The translations under genes and the position numbers were made by a program. DNA of 64,000 nt from an uncultured Roseovarius sp. (lineage in GTDB: Bacteria; Pseudomonadota; Alphaproteobacteria; Rhodobacterales; Rhodobacteraceae): assembly GCF_947259555.1 (NCBI RefSeq), contig NZ_CAMYMD010000008.1, positions 28,249-92,248 on the forward strand, written 5' to 3'. The notes under the pieces were generated by a model that did not search any database, was not told the DNA's origin, and saw only the letters and a list, made by a program, of their open reading frames with translations. This document shows, one piece after another, positions 44,543 to 53,313 of this stretch (its first letter is position 1; every line of letters begins with the position of its first letter).

Positions 44543-45760
44543 ATGCCCATCGAACGCCTGACATTCACCGGCCATGGCGGCCACGACCTTGTCGCACGGC
44601 TCGACTTGCCAGAAGGGCCGCATCTGGCCACGGCCCTCTTTGCGCATTGTTTTACCTGCTCCAAGGACATTCCGGCCGCGAGACGCATCGCGGCGCGTTT
44701 GGCGGGGGCTGGTATCGCGGTCCTGCGGTTCGACTTTACGGGCTTGGGGCATTCGGGCGGTGAGTTCGAGAACACGTCGTTCACCTCGAACGTGCGGGAT
44801 CTGGAGCGCGCGGCGGAGGCGCTTGCGGCGCGCGGAATGGCGCCCACGCTGCTGATCGGGCACAGTCTTGGCGGAGCGGCGGTGCTGGCCGCTGCCGGGC
44901 GTATCGAGAGTGCGCGCGCCGTTGTCACCATTGGGGCACCGTATGATCCCGGGCATGTGACACATAACTTCGGCTCAGCCCTGGAGCAGATCGAGGCAGA
45001 TGGTGTGGCCTCGGTTCGGCTGGGCGGTCGCGACATCCGGATCGGACGCGGCTTTGTCGAGGATGTCCGGGCAGAGAATTTGCGCCCGAAAATCGAGGCG
45101 TTGCACAAGGCGTTGCTGGTCTTGCATGCGCCGCGCGACGCGACGGTCGGGATCGAGAATGCGGCAGAGATATTCAAGGCGGCCAAACATCCCAAGAGCT
45201 TTGTCACGCTGGACGATGCCGACCACCTGATCAGTGACCCGAAGGATGCCGAATACGCCGCGCAGGTCGTGGCTGCATGGGCTGCACGCTATCTGGAGCT
45301 AAGCCCGCCGGCGCCACCACCCGGCGCACCGGAAGGCGTGGTCCGGGTCAGTGAGGCGGATGCTGCTGGCTTTTTGCAGGATGTAAATGCGGGGCCAGCC
45401 CATCACGTACTTGCTGACGAGCCGGTGGCCTATGGCGGCAGTGATCGGGGCATGTCGCCCTATGGATTTCTGGCAGCCGGACTGGGGGCCTGTACCTCGA
45501 TGACCATTCGCATGTATGCGCGCCGCAAGGGCTGGCCGCTAGATCATGTGAGCGTTGATGTGAGTCATGACAAGGTGCATGCACAGGACGCGGATAGCCG
45601 TGGAGAGGCCAAGGCCGACGAGTTTACGCGGGTTATTCGGCTTGAGGGGGATCTGAGTGCCGAGCAGCGTGACAGGCTTTTGGAAATCGCCGACAAGTGC
45701 CCTGTGCACCGCACCCTGGAGCGGTCGTCACGGGTGGCGACGCGCCTTGAAGGCGTTTGA
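44543..45760 (+). CDS. Alpha/beta hydrolase fused to an OsmC domain
   Basis: 405 residues. The N-terminal alpha/beta-hydrolase (about 1-255) has the nucleophile elbow 'LIGHSLGGAAVL' (GHSLGG) and 'LVLHAPRDATVG', with the late His in 'DDADHLISDP'. The C-terminal OsmC/Ohr-like domain (about 270-405) has 'LGACTSMTIRMYARRKGWPL' and 'LLEIADKCPVHRTLERSSRV', which keep the two redox Cys of OsmC. OsmC reduces organic hydroperoxides; the fusion may couple hydrolysis of an ester hydroperoxide to its reduction (inference). This domain fusion is known in proteobacteria. Its neighbour is the RpoE-ChrR oxidative stress switch. Confidence 0.92.
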   Translation: MPIERLTFTGHGGHDLVARLDLPEGPHLATALFAHCFTCSKDIPAARRIAARLAGAGIAVLRFDFTGLGHSGGEFENTSFTSNVRDLERAAEALAARGMAPTLLIGHSLGGAAVLAAAGRIESARAVVTIGAPYDPGHVTHNFGSALEQIEADGVASVRLGGRDIRIGRGFVEDVRAENLRPKIEALHKALLVLHAPRDATVGIENAAEIFKAAKHPKSFVTLDDADHLISDPKDAEYAAQVVAAWAARYLELSPPAPPPGAPEGVVRVSEADAAGFLQDVNAGPAHHVLADEPVAYGGSDRGMSPYGFLAAGLGACTSMTIRMYARRKGWPLDHVSVDVSHDKVHAQDADSRGEAKADEFTRVIRLEGDLSAEQRDRLLEIADKCPVHRTLERSSRVATRLEGV

Positions 45761-45894
45761 GGCGGATTGAAACGGGGGCCGGGGAAAGGTTGGCCTCGCC
45801 GGTGTTTCAACAGAGCCGCCTCGTGGCGACAACCGGCCTCCGTCTGACGGGCTTTCAGGCCTAGCATGTGATGGCCGGAGTGAGAGTTGCCTTG

Positions 45895-46566
45895 TCAAAT
45901 GCGCAGGAACGGTTGTGCGATCCTGGGCATGAGGCCGCGGAAACGCAGCGGCGCGTCGGTGGCGGCGAGGCAAATGCAATCCAACCCGATATCGGCGACC
46001 GGAGTGTGGGTGAGATCTTCGTCAGCCACTTCGATATCTCCCGGCCCAAACCGGTCAACCTCATCACAAAAGGCACCCTGCAAGACAAGGGTCAATTCAG
46101 TGCCACGATGGCCATGATCAGGCACCGCAGCGCCCGCAGGAATGTAGAGCAGCCTGGCTGTTGCATCGCGCGACGTGGTCAGGATGGCCTGTTTTACGCC
46201 CATACCGACAGATCGCCAACGTACCGCATTCAGATCATCCCCGATGTAGTCACGCAGTGGCGCAGGGACCCGCGATGTGGGCACGGTGTTTGCGTTCTGT
46301 GTTAAAGGTGCAGACACCGGAGCCGCTCTGATGCGGTTCAACGTGGCGGCGAGACTATCAGTGCCCATCGCGACGCTTTCGCATCCCTCGATGAGCGCGC
46401 CGCCAACACTATCGAACGCTCCAAGTCGCGCGCGGCAGTCATCGCACATCGAAATGTGCGTGGCGACTGTCAGGTTGAAAGCCTCGGGCAAAGTCCCCGC
46501 CGAATAAGACATCAGCAGGGCGTCGTTCAGGTGGTGTGTGATCGGTGTTCTTGTCATGGCATTCAC
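45895..46566 (-). CDS. chrR: Anti-sigma factor ChrR (zinc, cupin)
   Basis: 223 residues. The N-terminal ZAS domain has H-x3-C-x2-C in 'VATHISMCDDCRARLGAF' plus an N-terminal His ('TPITHHLNDALLMSYSAG'). The C-terminal cupin has 'VPDHGHRGTELTLVLQGAFC' and 'EVADEDLTHTPV'. In Rhodobacter sphaeroides ChrR holds RpoE inactive until singlet oxygen triggers its degradation. The gene starts inside the end of rpoE (four-base overlap), the usual order. Confidence 0.96.
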   Translation of the reverse strand: MNAMTRTPITHHLNDALLMSYSAGTLPEAFNLTVATHISMCDDCRARLGAFDSVGGALIEGCESVAMGTDSLAATLNRIRAAPVSAPLTQNANTVPTSRVPAPLRDYIGDDLNAVRWRSVGMGVKQAILTTSRDATARLLYIPAGAAVPDHGHRGTELTLVLQGAFCDEVDRFGPGDIEVADEDLTHTPVADIGLDCICLAATDAPLRFRGLMPRIAQPFLRI

Positions 46567-47159
46567 TTCATTGCATGGCGCAGACGGTCGAGCGCCAATC
46601 TGATACGGGATTTTATCGTGCCAAGGGGCAAACCGGTTTCATCTGCGATCTCAGAGTGGGTCAAATCTCCGAAATACGCTTTTTCGATCAGGTCCCTTTG
46701 TTTGTCTGGCAAGGCCGCGATGGCCGCGCCCAGCTGGGCCGTTTCCTGTTGCAGCACCAAGGTGTCGGCCTGGTCCGGTTCGGGGTCCTGACCCCAGGGC
46801 AAGTCCTCGGGCTCGGGCCGTTTTTGTTTCCGTAACGCGTCAATCTTGCGATTTCGCGCAATGGTGAAGATCCACGTTGCCGCGGATGCGCGTGTCGGGT
46901 CGAAAAGGTGCGCCTTTTGCCACAGCGTTGCCATCACCTCCTGTGTGCATTCCTCGGCCATGGTGGCATCGGTACCCGAACGCATCAGAAACGCCTTTAC
47001 GCGCGGGGCAAAGTGCCCGAACAGTCGCGCAAAGGCTGCTTCGTCCTGGGTGTCTCGGATGGCTATGATACAAGCCACCCAATCTGTATTTTCCTGGTCG
47101 CGTGTCGTCCTCACCTCGATCGATCCCGCCCGTTTGCCTGTTAACTCTGCTGTCCTCAT
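46563..47159 (-). CDS. rpoE: ECF sigma factor RpoE (singlet-oxygen response)
   Basis: 198 residues from the ATG at 47159. The open frame reaches 47231, but the predicted RpoE promoter puts transcription start near 47229, so the shorter start is preferred. Region 2: 'DEAAFARLFGHFAPRVKAFL' and 'FDPTRASAATWIFTIARNRK'. Region 4: 'ALPDKQRDLIEKAYFGDLTH' then 'SEIADETGLPLGTIKSRIRL'. Coupled to chrR and preceded by a promoter of its own class (autoregulation). Confidence 0.95.
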   Translation of the reverse strand: MRTAELTGKRAGSIEVRTTRDQENTDWVACIIAIRDTQDEAAFARLFGHFAPRVKAFLMRSGTDATMAEECTQEVMATLWQKAHLFDPTRASAATWIFTIARNRKIDALRKQKRPEPEDLPWGQDPEPDQADTLVLQQETAQLGAAIAALPDKQRDLIEKAYFGDLTHSEIADETGLPLGTIKSRIRLALDRLRHAMK

Positions 47160-47235
47160 CGTTGTCTTAGCACGGGTCACAATGACCGGCGAGAGGGCAG
47201 TGTCGTGCTGTATGGCGGCATTGTCCAACATGCAA

Positions 47236-47265
47236 AGTTTACGCAGCCCGCTTCGCGATGGATCA
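47236..47265 (-). promoter_or_regulatory. RpoE-type promoter of rpoE-chrR
   Basis: TGATCC-N18-TAAACT on the minus strand. The -35 equals the R. sphaeroides RpoE element as I remember it, and the spacing is exact. Confidence 0.75.
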
Positions 47266-47307
47266 CCGAAGTGCGAAAAAAATTCGTGGATTGATTGAAA
47301 GTCATTG

Positions 47308-47337
47308 TAATCCGTTTTGTCCGGCTGCCCGTAAATC
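47308..47337 (+). promoter_or_regulatory. RpoE-type promoter of the flavin amine oxidase operon
   Basis: TAATCC-N18-TAAATC, ending 34 bases before the ATG at 47372. It has the same spacing as the divergent rpoE promoter, with one -35 change. Confidence 0.6.
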
Positions 47338-47371
47338 AGCGTAACTTAAAATCAAACGGGTAGACGTATTC

Positions 47372-48670
47372 ATGCCATTCGAGACCAGCGCCGTTGCGCG
47401 CAAGCGGATTGCCGTCATCGGTGCGGGTATTTCCGGAATGGGGGCAGCCGAGCGGCTGGCGGGCGCACATGATGTTGTGCTGTTCGAGGCCGAGCGTAGG
47501 CTTGGCGGTCACGCGCGGACTGTGATCGCCGGCAGGGATGGCGACCGGCCGGTGGATACCGGCTTTATCGTGTTCAACTACGCCACCTACCCACACCTGA
47601 CCGCGCTGTTTGATCGCCTCAATGTGCCGGTGGTCCCGAGTACCATGAGCTTTGGCGCTTCCTTTCGAGGCGGTCGAATGGAATATGGGCTGGAGGGTGC
47701 CGAGGCGTTCTTCGCTCAAAAGAGAAACGCCTTCAATCCGATCTTTTGGGGCATGCTGCGGGATATTTTCCGTTTCAACGCCGGTGCGCTTGCCGCGTCG
47801 CAGGAGGTGGGCCTGACGATGGGCGGGTTGATCGAGAAGATGCGATTGGGGCGATACTTTCGAGACTATTACCTGACGCCTTTCTCCGGTGCGATCTGGT
47901 CCATGCCTGTCGAACAGGTTCTGGGCTTTCCAGCACATGCGTTGGTCACGTTTTTCAAGAATCACGGATTGCTGGGCTACGATCAGCAGCATCAATGGTT
48001 CACCGTGCAAGGCGGATCGGTGACCTACGTTTCCCTGCTGGAACAATCGCTGCGGGCCAAAGGGTGCGATATACGTTTAGGGGCCGCCGTGGCGGGCGTC
48101 AGGCGGCTGCCCGTGGGCGTGGAAATAAGGGTGCAGGGCGCCGATTGGGAATTCTTTGACGAGGTGGTGCTCGCCACCCATAGCGATGACGCCATGCGCA
48201 TGCTCTCGGATGCCGATGAGATCGAGCGTGGCGATGCGGGGGCCATAGCGTATCAGCCCAACGATATAATCCTGCATGCCGACCCCTCGGTGATGCCGAA
48301 ACGCCGCGCGGTCTGGTCGTCGTGGAACTACACCGAGGCCAAGGTAAAACGTACCGGCCAGATCGACCTCACATACTGGATGAACAGCCTGCAACCCATA
48401 CCGCAGGACGATCCACATTTCGTCACGCTCAATACCACGCGGCCCATTCGAGAAGAGTTGATTTACGATCAGGTCACGCTGCGACACCCTGTGTATGACC
48501 TGAGCGCCCTGGCAGCACAGGACCGGGTGCGAGCGCAGAATGGACGGCGTAACACATGGTTCTGCGGGGCTTGGATGCGGCACGGTTTTCACGAGGACGG
48601 GTTGTCGAGCGGGCTTGAGGTGGCCGAGGCGATCTGTGCGCGCGACGCGATGCCGGTGGCGGCGGAATGA
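47372..48670 (+). CDS. NAD(P)/FAD-dependent flavin amine oxidase-type protein of the RpoE regulon
   Basis: 432 residues. FAD motif 'KRIAVIGAGISGMGAAERLA' at the N-terminus followed by 'FEAERRLGGHARTV' and 'VDTGFIVFNYATYPHLTALF'. The C-terminal part has 'NTWFCGAWMRHGFHEDGLSS' with 'GLEVAEAI', closing the FAD site. Related R. sphaeroides genes (RSP_1091 region, from memory) belong to the RpoE regulon and are tied to singlet-oxygen signalling and modified fatty acids. First gene of a five-gene operon with overlapping junctions; probably RpoE-driven. Confidence 0.92.
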   Translation: MPFETSAVARKRIAVIGAGISGMGAAERLAGAHDVVLFEAERRLGGHARTVIAGRDGDRPVDTGFIVFNYATYPHLTALFDRLNVPVVPSTMSFGASFRGGRMEYGLEGAEAFFAQKRNAFNPIFWGMLRDIFRFNAGALAASQEVGLTMGGLIEKMRLGRYFRDYYLTPFSGAIWSMPVEQVLGFPAHALVTFFKNHGLLGYDQQHQWFTVQGGSVTYVSLLEQSLRAKGCDIRLGAAVAGVRRLPVGVEIRVQGADWEFFDEVVLATHSDDAMRMLSDADEIERGDAGAIAYQPNDIILHADPSVMPKRRAVWSSWNYTEAKVKRTGQIDLTYWMNSLQPIPQDDPHFVTLNTTRPIREELIYDQVTLRHPVYDLSALAAQDRVRAQNGRRNTWFCGAWMRHGFHEDGLSSGLEVAEAICARDAMPVAAE

Positions 48671-49422
48671 GTGCGGTCGATCATATCGCTGGTCACACCT
48701 GGCACGGGCGCAAAGGTGCGGTCGAGAACGCGTTTCGCTACGGCATCGACTACGTGCTTCTGGATGCCGAGGCCGACGTAAAGGCCCCCGGTCTCTTTGG
48801 GCGCAATCGCCGTGCATTCGTGTCGCTATGGGACAAAGACCACGGCGGTACGCCGGGGCATGGGCGCGGTGCCGCGTGGGTGCGCGAGGTGCTGGCCGAC
48901 CGGCAAATGCCCGCGCCTGCGCGGATCGAACTGTTGGCGCAGCCCCGCGTGCTGGGCCATGTGTTCAACCCGGTCTCGTTCTGGATCTGCCGCGACGCGC
49001 AGGACGAGGTGCGGGTGATCATCGCCGAGGTGTCCAATACCTATGGCGAGCGGCATTCCTATCTGTGCCACCGCGACGACCTTGCGCCGATCACGGCGCA
49101 GGACAGGCTCCATGCGGCCAAGATTTTCTACGTCTCACCCTTCTTGCGGATCGAGGGCGGCTATGAATTCCGCTTTGATCTGCGGCCCGACCGGATTGGC
49201 ATCTGGATCGATTTTACCGGGGGGAATGGCGGGGTGATCGCCACTTTGGTCGGCCCGCGCAAGCCGCTTAGGACCGGGGGACTGATGATGGCCGCGCTGC
49301 GCCGCCCCTTCGGGTCGCGCCGGGTGCTGGGGCTCATTCACTGGCAGGCGTTCAAGCTGTGGTGGAAGGGCGCGCGGTTCCGCTCGCCGCCGCCGCCACC
49401 CTCCGAGGAAATCAGCCGGTGA
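48667..49422 (+). CDS. DUF1365 protein of the RpoE regulon
   Basis: 251 residues. 'TWHGRKGAVENAFRYGIDYV' at the start, 'RVLGHVFNPVSFWICRDAQD' and 'EVSNTYGERHSYLCH' are the family's conserved blocks. The function is unknown; it is nearly always beside the flavin amine oxidase, so the two likely act on the same lipid or carotenoid-like substrate. Overlaps the upstream gene by four bases (ATGA) and the MFS gene by four (GTGA). Confidence 0.93.
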   Translation: MSAVDHIAGHTWHGRKGAVENAFRYGIDYVLLDAEADVKAPGLFGRNRRAFVSLWDKDHGGTPGHGRGAAWVREVLADRQMPAPARIELLAQPRVLGHVFNPVSFWICRDAQDEVRVIIAEVSNTYGERHSYLCHRDDLAPITAQDRLHAAKIFYVSPFLRIEGGYEFRFDLRPDRIGIWIDFTGGNGGVIATLVGPRKPLRTGGLMMAALRRPFGSRRVLGLIHWQAFKLWWKGARFRSPPPPPSEEISR

Positions 49423-50660
49423 GCCACGCCGCCACCATATCCGCAACGGGCATTGGCCCGCGACTGCCCGGCTTTGCCGTCTTTGCCGCCCTTCTGGCGG
49501 CGGCGGGGCTGCCGCTCTATATCCACGCGCCCAAGTTTTACGTCGATGAATATGGCGTCTCGCTGGCCGCGCTTGGCTCGGTGCTCTTTGTGCTGCGCCT
49601 GCTCGATGTGGTGCAGGACCCGCTGCTTGGACGGCTGAGCGCGCGGCTGCGCAGGCATCGCGCTGTCAGCGTCGCGGTGGCGGTTGTTGCCATGGCGGCG
49701 GCGATGCTGGGACTGTTCGCCGTGATCCCGCCGATTGCGCCGCTGTGGTGGTTCGCGGGCATGCTGACGGTGGTCTTTTCCGCCTTCAGCTACCTCACCA
49801 TCTGCTTTTACGCCCAAGGTGTGGCAAGTGCTGCCTACCTGCCGGGTCAGGGTCATCTGCGGCTGGCACGCTGGCGCGAGACCGGTGCACTTCTGGGGAT
49901 CTGTGCCGCCGCCGTGGCCCCGCTGGCACTTGGTGGTTATGCGGGGTTCGCGGTGGCCTTTGCAGCGCTCGCGCTTGTCGCCGCGCTTGCCATGACCGGG
50001 CAATGGGGGGCCACCGACGTGCCCGACGGCACCGGCTTTGGCCCGGTCCTGCGCGATCAAACCGCGCGGCGGTTGCTGGTCGTGGCGCTGTTCAACGCGG
50101 CGCCTGTGGCAGTGAGTTCCACGCTGTTTCTGTTCTTCGTCGAAAGCCGGCTGCAAGCGCCGGGATGGGAGGGGCCGTTCCTTCTGATCTTCTTTCTGTC
50201 CGCCGCGCTCGCCGCCCCGGCGTGGAGCAAGCTGGCCGAGGCTTATGGGGCCAAGCGCGTGCTGCTCGGGGCAATGGTACTGGCCATCGCGGCCTTTGCT
50301 TGGGCCATCCTTCTCAGTGCGGGCGATCTTTGGGCCTTTGGCATCATCTGCATCGTCTCCGGCGCGGCCGTGGGCGCGGACATGACGCTGCTGCCCGCGC
50401 TCTTTGCGCGCCGCCTGTCGGAGATTTCGCCCGGTGCCGCCGAAGGCTTTGGCCTTTGGTCCTTCGTGTCGAAATTCACCCTCGCGCTGGCCGCCGTGAG
50501 CCTCTTGCCGCTGTTGCAGGCGGGTGGTTTTGCCGCCGGACAGGACAACGACGAGGGTGCCTTGCGCCTGCTCAGCCTGCTTTATGGCGGATTGCCCTGC
50601 GCGCTCAAACTCATGGCCATTGCGCTCTTGGCCCGAACACCGATTGAGGAAAGGAGCTGA
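49419..50660 (+). CDS. MFS-family transporter of the RpoE operon
   Basis: 413 residues from a GTG that overlaps the DUF1365 stop (GTGA), with GAGGAA nine bases upstream. About 11-12 membrane helices. The 'LRLLDVVQDPLLGRLSARLR' loop (about 50-70) with Asp and the later 'YAQGVASAAYLPGQGHLRLA' resemble MFS_2 (GPH/melibiose-type) sugar:cation symporters. The substrate is unknown; the operon context suggests a lipid or small stress-related compound. Confidence 0.88.
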   Translation: MSHAATISATGIGPRLPGFAVFAALLAAAGLPLYIHAPKFYVDEYGVSLAALGSVLFVLRLLDVVQDPLLGRLSARLRRHRAVSVAVAVVAMAAAMLGLFAVIPPIAPLWWFAGMLTVVFSAFSYLTICFYAQGVASAAYLPGQGHLRLARWRETGALLGICAAAVAPLALGGYAGFAVAFAALALVAALAMTGQWGATDVPDGTGFGPVLRDQTARRLLVVALFNAAPVAVSSTLFLFFVESRLQAPGWEGPFLLIFFLSAALAAPAWSKLAEAYGAKRVLLGAMVLAIAAFAWAILLSAGDLWAFGIICIVSGAAVGADMTLLPALFARRLSEISPGAAEGFGLWSFVSKFTLALAAVSLLPLLQAGGFAAGQDNDEGALRLLSLLYGGLPCALKLMAIALLARTPIEERS

Positions 50661-50664
50661 CCCG

Positions 50665-51225
50665 ATGGACGCTTTTGGTTTCATCCTGCTGGGGGCCGCG
50701 ATCATGCTGGGCCTTGTATTGCTCAAGGAGCGATACGCGGGGTTTTCGGCGCAGGCCCCGCAGGATTACGCAAAGTTGGAGCCACGGTTCGACCTGCGCG
50801 AGCACCTTAACGGTCCGATCAAATGCGAGGGCGTGATCTATGGCCCGCTTGGCCGCGTCGCCTCGCGCTTCACCGGCGATTTCGAGGCGCACTGGCAGGG
50901 CAATCGTGGCATCATGCGCGAGCATTTCGACTATGACAGCGGCAACAGCCAGGATCGCGAATGGCGGCTGGAACTGGGCAATGACGGGTCCATCCGCGCC
51001 GAGGCGGATGATCTGGTGGGCCCCGGGACCGGCCAGCAGATGGGCGCGGCGACGCGGCTCAGCTATCGCATCCGCCTGCCCGAGGAGGCGGGCGGTCATG
51101 TCCTGAGCGTGACCGACTGGATGTATCTCACCCCCGGCGGTGAGGTGGTGAACCGCAGCCAATTCCGCAAGTTCGGCATCAAGGTGGCGGAACTGGTGGC
51201 GACCATGCGCCGGGTGGACGCATGA
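50665..51225 (+). CDS. DUF3833 membrane-anchored protein
   Basis: 186 residues. An N-terminal membrane helix ('AFGFILLGAAIMLGLVLLKE') anchors a DUF3833 domain: 'YAKLEPRFDLREHLNGPIKC', 'GDFEAHWQGNRGIMREHFDY', 'LSVTDWMYLTPGGEVVNRSQ' and 'FRKFGIKVAEL'. The role is unknown. It is normally found with DUF1365, MFS and SDR genes as here, and it overlaps the SDR gene by four bases. A broken copy of this family lies at 16828-16991. Confidence 0.92.
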   Translation: MDAFGFILLGAAIMLGLVLLKERYAGFSAQAPQDYAKLEPRFDLREHLNGPIKCEGVIYGPLGRVASRFTGDFEAHWQGNRGIMREHFDYDSGNSQDREWRLELGNDGSIRAEADDLVGPGTGQQMGAATRLSYRIRLPEEAGGHVLSVTDWMYLTPGGEVVNRSQFRKFGIKVAELVATMRRVDA

Positions 51226-51956
51226 CCGACTGGCAGGGCAAACGCTATTGGCTGGTGGGCGCGAGCGAGGGGCTGGGCGCGGCCCTCGCCCACAAGATCA
51301 GCGCGGCAGGCGCCGAGGTGATCGTCTCGGCCCGCAACGCCGACCGGCTGGAAGAGCTGGTCGCGGTCCTGCCGGGGGGCGCGCGCGCCGTCGCCATGGA
51401 TGTGCGCGACGACGCCAGCGTGACCGAGGCGGCCAAGGCGGTAGGCGAGGTTGACGGGCTGGTTTATCTGGCGGGCGTTTACTGGCCGATGCCCTCGACG
51501 GAGTGGCAGGCCGATGAAGTCACCGCGATGGCCGATGTGAATTTCACCGGCGCGGTGCGGGTGCTGGGCGCGGTGATCCCCGGAATGGTGGCGCGCGATG
51601 TGGGGCACGTGGTGCTGACCGGTTCGCTCTCGGGGTTTCGCGGCTTGCCGGGGGCCATTGGATACACCGCCTCAAAGGCGGGGGTCATGAACCTTGCCGA
51701 ATCGATGCGCGCCGATCTGTGGCGCACCGGCGTGCGCGTGCAACTGGCCAATCCCGGCTTTATCAAGACGCGGCTGACCGACAAGAACAAGTTCAAGATG
51801 CCGTTCATCATGTCGCCCGAGGATGCAGCGCAGGAGATGTTCGAACTGATGTGCGATGACAGCGCCTTTCAGCGCCATTTCCCGCGCCTCTTCAGCTATC
51901 TGTTTCGCCTGTCGCGGTTCCTGCCGGACTGGGCCTATTACCGGCTATTTGCGTAA
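51222..51956 (+). CDS. Short-chain dehydrogenase of the RpoE operon
   Basis: 244 residues, classical SDR. Cofactor motif 'WLVGASEGLGAALAHKISAA', 'VYLAGVYWPMP' in place of NNAG, catalytic Ser in 'VVLTGSLSG', and YTASK in 'AIGYTASKAGVMNLAESMRA'. The C-terminal tail ends 'RFLPDWAYYRLFA'. In R. sphaeroides the corresponding gene (RSP_1087, from memory) is needed for normal ChrR turnover. Last gene of the operon. Confidence 0.93.
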   Translation: MTDWQGKRYWLVGASEGLGAALAHKISAAGAEVIVSARNADRLEELVAVLPGGARAVAMDVRDDASVTEAAKAVGEVDGLVYLAGVYWPMPSTEWQADEVTAMADVNFTGAVRVLGAVIPGMVARDVGHVVLTGSLSGFRGLPGAIGYTASKAGVMNLAESMRADLWRTGVRVQLANPGFIKTRLTDKNKFKMPFIMSPEDAAQEMFELMCDDSAFQRHFPRLFSYLFRLSRFLPDWAYYRLFA

Positions 51957-52022
51957 GATCAAGGACGGGGGACGACCCGCCCGGCATTCCTGTGCTAGAC
52001 TAGCGCAACAGGAGACTATGCC

Positions 52023-52349
52023 ATGATCGACATCACAGTGCACAAGATCGCGCAGATCATTCTCATGGCCCGAGAACTGGACCGGGCCGAAGGTGAACTG
52101 CGTGCTTTCATAGACCGATTGAGCGAGGAGGAACAGGCGAGCCTGGTGGCCGTCATGTGGATCGGACGCGGCAGCTTCGAGGCCGAGGATCTCAAAGAGG
52201 CCAAGCGCACCGCCTTTGAAGAGGCAACGACCCCCTGCGCGGATTACCTGCTTGGCTCGCCCCACCTGTCGGATCATCTGGAAAACGGGTTGGAGGCGTT
52301 GGGCCTGTCGGCGGCGGATGACGAGGATGAACTGATACGAGGCGGATAA
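52023..52349 (+). CDS. DUF3775 protein
   Basis: 108 residues, acidic and helical: 'AQIILMARELDRAEGELRAF', 'VAVMWIGRGSFEAEDLKEAK', 'ADYLLGSPHLSDHLENGLEA'. These match the small alphaproteobacterial DUF3775 family. AGGAG precedes the ATG. It lies 66 bases after the RpoE operon on the same strand, but with its own spacing. Function unknown. Confidence 0.88.
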   Translation: MIDITVHKIAQIILMARELDRAEGELRAFIDRLSEEEQASLVAVMWIGRGSFEAEDLKEAKRTAFEEATTPCADYLLGSPHLSDHLENGLEALGLSAADDEDELIRGG

Positions 52350-52442
52350 GGCACTTGGTCCGGCGCCGGGGCGCATTGATCCCGTCTTCGCTTGGCCCTA
52401 TAGGCGAGGGGGACACGCGATGAAAACCCGAGGAGACGCCCT

Positions 52443-53270
52443 ATGTCGAACGCCGCACTGGAAACTGCAATCGAATCTGCCTGGGAGGCGCGCGATACGA
52501 TCACGCCCGCGACAGGGGGAGAGACGCGCGAGGCCATCGAAGAGACGCTCAACGCGCTCGACAGCGGCACACTGCGTGTCGCCGAGCGGCAGGACAACGG
52601 TGATTGGCATGTGAACCAGTGGGCCAAGAAAGCGGTCCTTCTGGGCTTTCGTATCAAGGATATGGAGATCCACGACAATGGTCCCCAAGGCGGTGGCTGG
52701 TGGGACAAGGTCGACAGCAAGTTCAAGGGTTGGGGCGAGGCCGAGTGGCGCTCTGCCGGGTTCCGCGCGGTGCCCAACTGCGTGGTGCGCAAATCCGCCT
52801 ATATCGCGCCCGGCGTGGTGCTGATGCCCAGCTTTGTGAACCTGGGTGCCTATGTGGATGAGGGCACCATGGTCGACACATGGGCCACGGTCGGCTCCTG
52901 CGCGCAGATCGGCAAGGGGGTGCATCTGTCGGGCGGTGTCGGCATCGGCGGTGTGCTGGAGCCGATGCAGGCCGGCCCGACGATCATCGAGGACAACTGC
53001 TTTATCGGCGCGCGCTCGGAGGTGGTCGAGGGCTGCATCGTGCGCGAGGGCTCGGTCCTGGGTATGGGTGTCTATATCGGCAAATCCACCAAGATTGTGG
53101 ACCGCGAGACCGGCAAGGTCTTTATCGGTGAAGTGCCGTCCTACTCGGTGGTCGTGTCAGGCAGCATGCCGACCAAGAACAACCTCAACCTCTATTGCGC
53201 CGTGATCGTCAAGCGGGTCGATGCGCAGACCCGCTCGAAGACCGGGATCAACGAACTGCTGCGCGACTGA
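52443..53270 (+). CDS. dapD: 2,3,4,5-tetrahydropyridine-2,6-dicarboxylate N-succinyltransferase
   Basis: 275 residues. It uses succinyl-CoA to make N-succinyl-L-2-amino-6-oxopimelate in lysine/diaminopimelate synthesis. The N-terminal domain has 'GQ' and '[18 protein letters not shown]'. The left-handed beta-helix hexapeptide region covers about 95-230 ('[20 protein letters not shown]', '[20 protein letters not shown]', '[20 protein letters not shown]'). GGAGACGCC precedes the ATG. Single gene. Confidence 0.97.
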   Translation: MSNAALETAIESAWEARDTITPATGGETREAIEETLNALDSGTLRVAERQDNGDWHVNQWAKKAVLLGFRIKDMEIHDNGPQGGGWWDKVDSKFKGWGEAEWRSAGFRAVPNCVVRKSAYIAPGVVLMPSFVNLGAYVDEGTMVDTWATVGSCAQIGKGVHLSGGVGIGGVLEPMQAGPTIIEDNCFIGARSEVVEGCIVREGSVLGMGVYIGKSTKIVDRETGKVFIGEVPSYSVVVSGSMPTKNNLNLYCAVIVKRVDAQTRSKTGINELLRD

Positions 53271-53313
53271 AACGCGGTTTTGACGGCATCGCTCCGCGCA
53301 GGACTGCGCGGGG

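Noticed and set aside
43570..45207. Much longer reading of the diguanylate cyclase gene (545 residues)
   Set aside because: The upstream half is the antisense of the hydrolase-OsmC gene and shows no family features; the real protein begins at the ATG at 44334 just before its membrane helices.
49338..50726. Long open frame opposite the MFS gene
   Set aside because: Antisense shadow; no ribosome site, no recognisable domain, and the plus strand holds a clear overlapping operon.
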